DNA from: Pacificoceanicola onchidii
GTDB taxonomy: Bacteria > Pseudomonadota > Alphaproteobacteria > Rhodobacterales > Rhodobacteraceae
Length of the DNA stretch: 64,000 bases
Assembly: GCF_004804335.1 (NCBI RefSeq)
Contig: NZ_SRXY01000005.1
Location: 248,001 to 312,000, forward strand
Reading direction: 5' to 3'
Shown piece by piece: positions 62,273 through 64,000 of the stretch. Positions within the stretch are counted from its first letter, which is position 1. Every line of letters begins with the position of its first letter. Position numbers and translations under genes: made by a program. The notes beneath the pieces are model-generated. The model searched no databases, had not been told where the DNA came from, and was given only the letters and a program-made list of their open reading frames with translations.

Positions 62273-63229
62273 TCAACCGCAATCAAAGAACCCCGGTCCG
62301 GCCTGCGTCAACAACCGGTTCGCCAGCTCATGACCGAGCTGTGGCCCGTCCGAGGCCGCGCCGCTGATTTCGCCCGAAAACACCTTGGCTCCGTCGGGAC
62401 GCAGGATCTCACCACGTAGCCGCATCATGTCGCCATCCAACTCTGCCAAGGCAGCAATCGGCGTCTCACAGGACCCATCCAGCGCCGCCAGAAAGGACCG
62501 TTCTGCCGCCAGCCGCGTGCCAGTGTCCCGATCATGGATCGCCGCCAGCATTTCCTGCGCCCGCGTGTCATCTGTTCGGCGCTCAATCCCGATCGCTCCC
62601 TGCGCCACCGCCGGCAACATGTCATCCGGCTCAATCGGCGTTTTCGGCACGTCGTCCATGTTCATCCGATTGAGGCCAGCCATGGCCAGGAAGGTCGCCT
62701 CTGCCACGCCATCACGCAGTTTCTGAAGGCGCGTCTGTACGTTGCCGCGAAATTCGACCACCTGCAGGTCAGGCCTGCGCGCCAAAAGCTGTGCCTTGCG
62801 CCGCAACGAGGACGTCCCGACAACAGCACCCTGCGCCAGATCCCGCAGCCCGCCCCCCGAAAGCGTGATAAAAGCATCCCGCGTGTCTTCACGCGGCAGG
62901 TAGCAATCGAGGATGAGACCGTCGGGCTGCACCGTCGGCATGTCCTTCATCGAATGCACGGCAATGTCGATCCCGCCGGACAACATCGCTTCTTCGATTT
63001 CCTTGGTGAACAGACCCTTGTTGCCGATCTCTTTCAACGGCCGATCCGCAGCAATCATCGAGCGATCATCGCCCGTGGTCTTGATCACCACGATCTCGAA
63101 CGCCGCTTCGGCCAAGTCAAAGGCGGCCATGAGCCGCGCGCGCGTTTCATACGCTTGCGCCAATGCCAAGGGCGAGCCACGGGTGCCGATCTTGAGCGGC
63201 GCGTCTGCGGAAGGGAGGTCTTGTGTCAT
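62273..63229 (-). CDS. hemC: Porphobilinogen deaminase (hydroxymethylbilane synthase)
   Basis: HemC joins four porphobilinogen units into hydroxymethylbilane on the way to haem and, in phototrophs, bacteriochlorophyll. The 318-residue protein has LKIGTRGSPLALAQA, DIAVHSMKDMP, GTSSLRRKAQLL, EFRGNVQTRLQKL and the dipyrromethane-cofactor Cys in LDGSCETPIAAL. The start is the ATG at 63227-63229 (MTQDLPSADAP); the track of codons upstream has no family character. It is divergent from hemE, with 83 bases between, so the two tetrapyrrole genes share a control region. Confidence 0.96.
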   Translation of the reverse strand: MTQDLPSADAPLKIGTRGSPLALAQAYETRARLMAAFDLAEAAFEIVVIKTTGDDRSMIAADRPLKEIGNKGLFTKEIEEAMLSGGIDIAVHSMKDMPTVQPDGLILDCYLPREDTRDAFITLSGGGLRDLAQGAVVGTSSLRRKAQLLARRPDLQVVEFRGNVQTRLQKLRDGVAEATFLAMAGLNRMNMDDVPKTPIEPDDMLPAVAQGAIGIERRTDDTRAQEMLAAIHDRDTGTRLAAERSFLAALDGSCETPIAALAELDGDMMRLRGEILRPDGAKVFSGEISGAASDGPQLGHELANRLLTQAGPGFFDCG

Positions 63230-63312
63230 AAGCTGTTCATATGTCGCGGCAAAGCCGGTGGCAATGGCGCGGAAATTGACATATTGCCCCGTTAACGACT
63301 GTGGAGGCCCCG

Positions 63313-64000
63313 ATGACCAAGACGATCCTGCGCGCCCTTGCGGGCGAAACGCTGCCGACCCCGCCGATCTGGATGATGCGGCAGGCCGGGCGCTACTTGC
63401 CAGAATACAAGGCAACGCGGGCCGAGGCCGGGGATTTCCTCTCGCTGTGCTACAACCCGGAGCTGGCCACCGAGGTCACGCTGCAGCCGATCCGCCGCTA
63501 TGGTTTTGACGCGGCCATTCTCTTTGCCGACATCCTGCTTTTGCCTCAGGCATTGGGTGCGGACCTGTGGTTTGTCACCGGTGAAGGGCCGCGCCTGTCG
63601 ACGATCCAGTCTCAGGCGGATTTCGACAAGCTTGGCAAAGGGGAGATGATCCACGACACGCTCTCGCCGATCTACCAGACCGTCGCCAACCTGCGCAAAA
63701 GCCTGCCGACTGAGACCACGCTGATCGGTTTTGCAGGCGCGCCCTGGACCGTGGCAACCTACATGATCGCCGGGCAGGGGACGAAGGATCAGGGCCCGGC
63801 CCATGCGCTCAAGGCCGAAAACCGCCCGCTGTTCGAGGCAATCATTGATCGCCTGACCGAATCCACCATCGATTACCTCTCCGAACAGGTCAAAGCCGGC
63901 GCCGAAGTGGTCAAACTCTTTGACAGCTGGGCCGGATCGCTCAAAGGCGAAGACTTTGACCGGTACTGTACGGAACCGGCCCGCATCATCACGCAGGAGC
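63313..64000 (+). CDS. hemE: Uroporphyrinogen decarboxylase, 3' part off the window
   Basis: HemE removes four carboxylates from uroporphyrinogen III to make coproporphyrinogen III. From the ATG at 63313 the sequence reads [20 protein letters not shown], then [17 protein letters not shown], the substrate-binding signature, [14 protein letters not shown] and [13 protein letters not shown], and [15 protein letters not shown]. About 229 residues are present, roughly two-thirds of the enzyme. GGAGG lies just before the start. Divergent from hemC. Confidence 0.96.
   Translation, partial: MTKTILRALAGETLPTPPIWMMRQAGRYLPEYKATRAEAGDFLSLCYNPELATEVTLQPIRRYGFDAAILFADILLLPQALGADLWFVTGEGPRLSTIQSQADFDKLGKGEMIHDTLSPIYQTVANLRKSLPTETTLIGFAGAPWTVATYMIAGQGTKDQGPAHALKAENRPLFEAIIDRLTESTIDYLSEQVKAGAEVVKLFDSWAGSLKGEDFDRYCTEPARIITQE

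Overview
The window is a contiguous piece of a GC-rich alphaproteobacterial chromosome, most likely from the family Rhodobacteraceae (Roseobacter group). The evidence is the gene order dusB-ntrB-ntrC-ntrY-ntrX, an NtrC without the sigma54-contact loop, fused ispDF, hfq-hflX after trkA-trkH, two secreted proteins with VPLPA-CTERM sorting tails, tatABC followed by a DUF815 ATPase, and divergent hemC/hemE. I found no rRNA, tRNA, CRISPR array, transposase, integrase or phage structural gene.

Layout. 1-9.7 kb is mostly housekeeping: the start of glmU, a Gph-type phosphatase, a WYL-type regulator, tatABC plus an ATPase, lipA, a VPLPA-CTERM protein with an endonuclease/exonuclease/phosphatase-family protein, and a diheme cytochrome c paired with a cytochrome c'. 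9.8-29.3 kb is the outstanding region: a minus-strand run of nine closely spaced genes, four of them encoding 795 to 1513 residues. None can be given a firm function. In transcription order they are a putative GT-A-like glycosyltransferase with a Gly/Asp repeat and a basic tail, a DUF6603-type beta-rich giant, two giants of unrecognised family, an Ig-like/kelch-propeller protein, two related CARDB-like beta-sandwich proteins, a putative HETGGH zinc peptidase, and a small protein. An AT-rich upstream region with two palindromes sharing a half-site, and a terminator behind hpt, suggest that the block is its own transcription unit. 29.5-35 kb holds hpt, a Coq10-like gene, a second VPLPA-CTERM protein, amt, cinA, pgpA and ispDF. 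35-42.4 kb is the nitrogen-regulation cluster. 43-47.7 kb is trkA-trkH-hfq-hflX. 47.8-53.3 kb carries a kinase-like protein, a penicillin/acyl-homoserine-lactone acylase family protein, a 3-hydroxyisobutyrate-dehydrogenase-like enzyme, a VOC protein and an apparently orphan Imm11/DUF1629-type protein. 53.3-64 kb has RNase E with a long leader, a glycerophosphodiesterase-like protein, a cytochrome P450 overlapping a membrane hydrolase, a CcdA-type protein, a TusA-like protein, hemC and the start of hemE.

How it fits together. The backbone covers cell-wall precursor synthesis, Tat export, lipoate, isoprenoid and tetrapyrrole synthesis, potassium uptake, RNA turnover and nitrogen control. The 19.5-kb block looks like an accessory cassette encoding a multi-protein, beta-rich assembly with two possible modifying enzymes (a glycosyltransferase and a peptidase). 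It lacks visible signal peptides, membrane segments, phage genes or an obvious toxin. All family assignments come from reading motifs by eye, without database searches.
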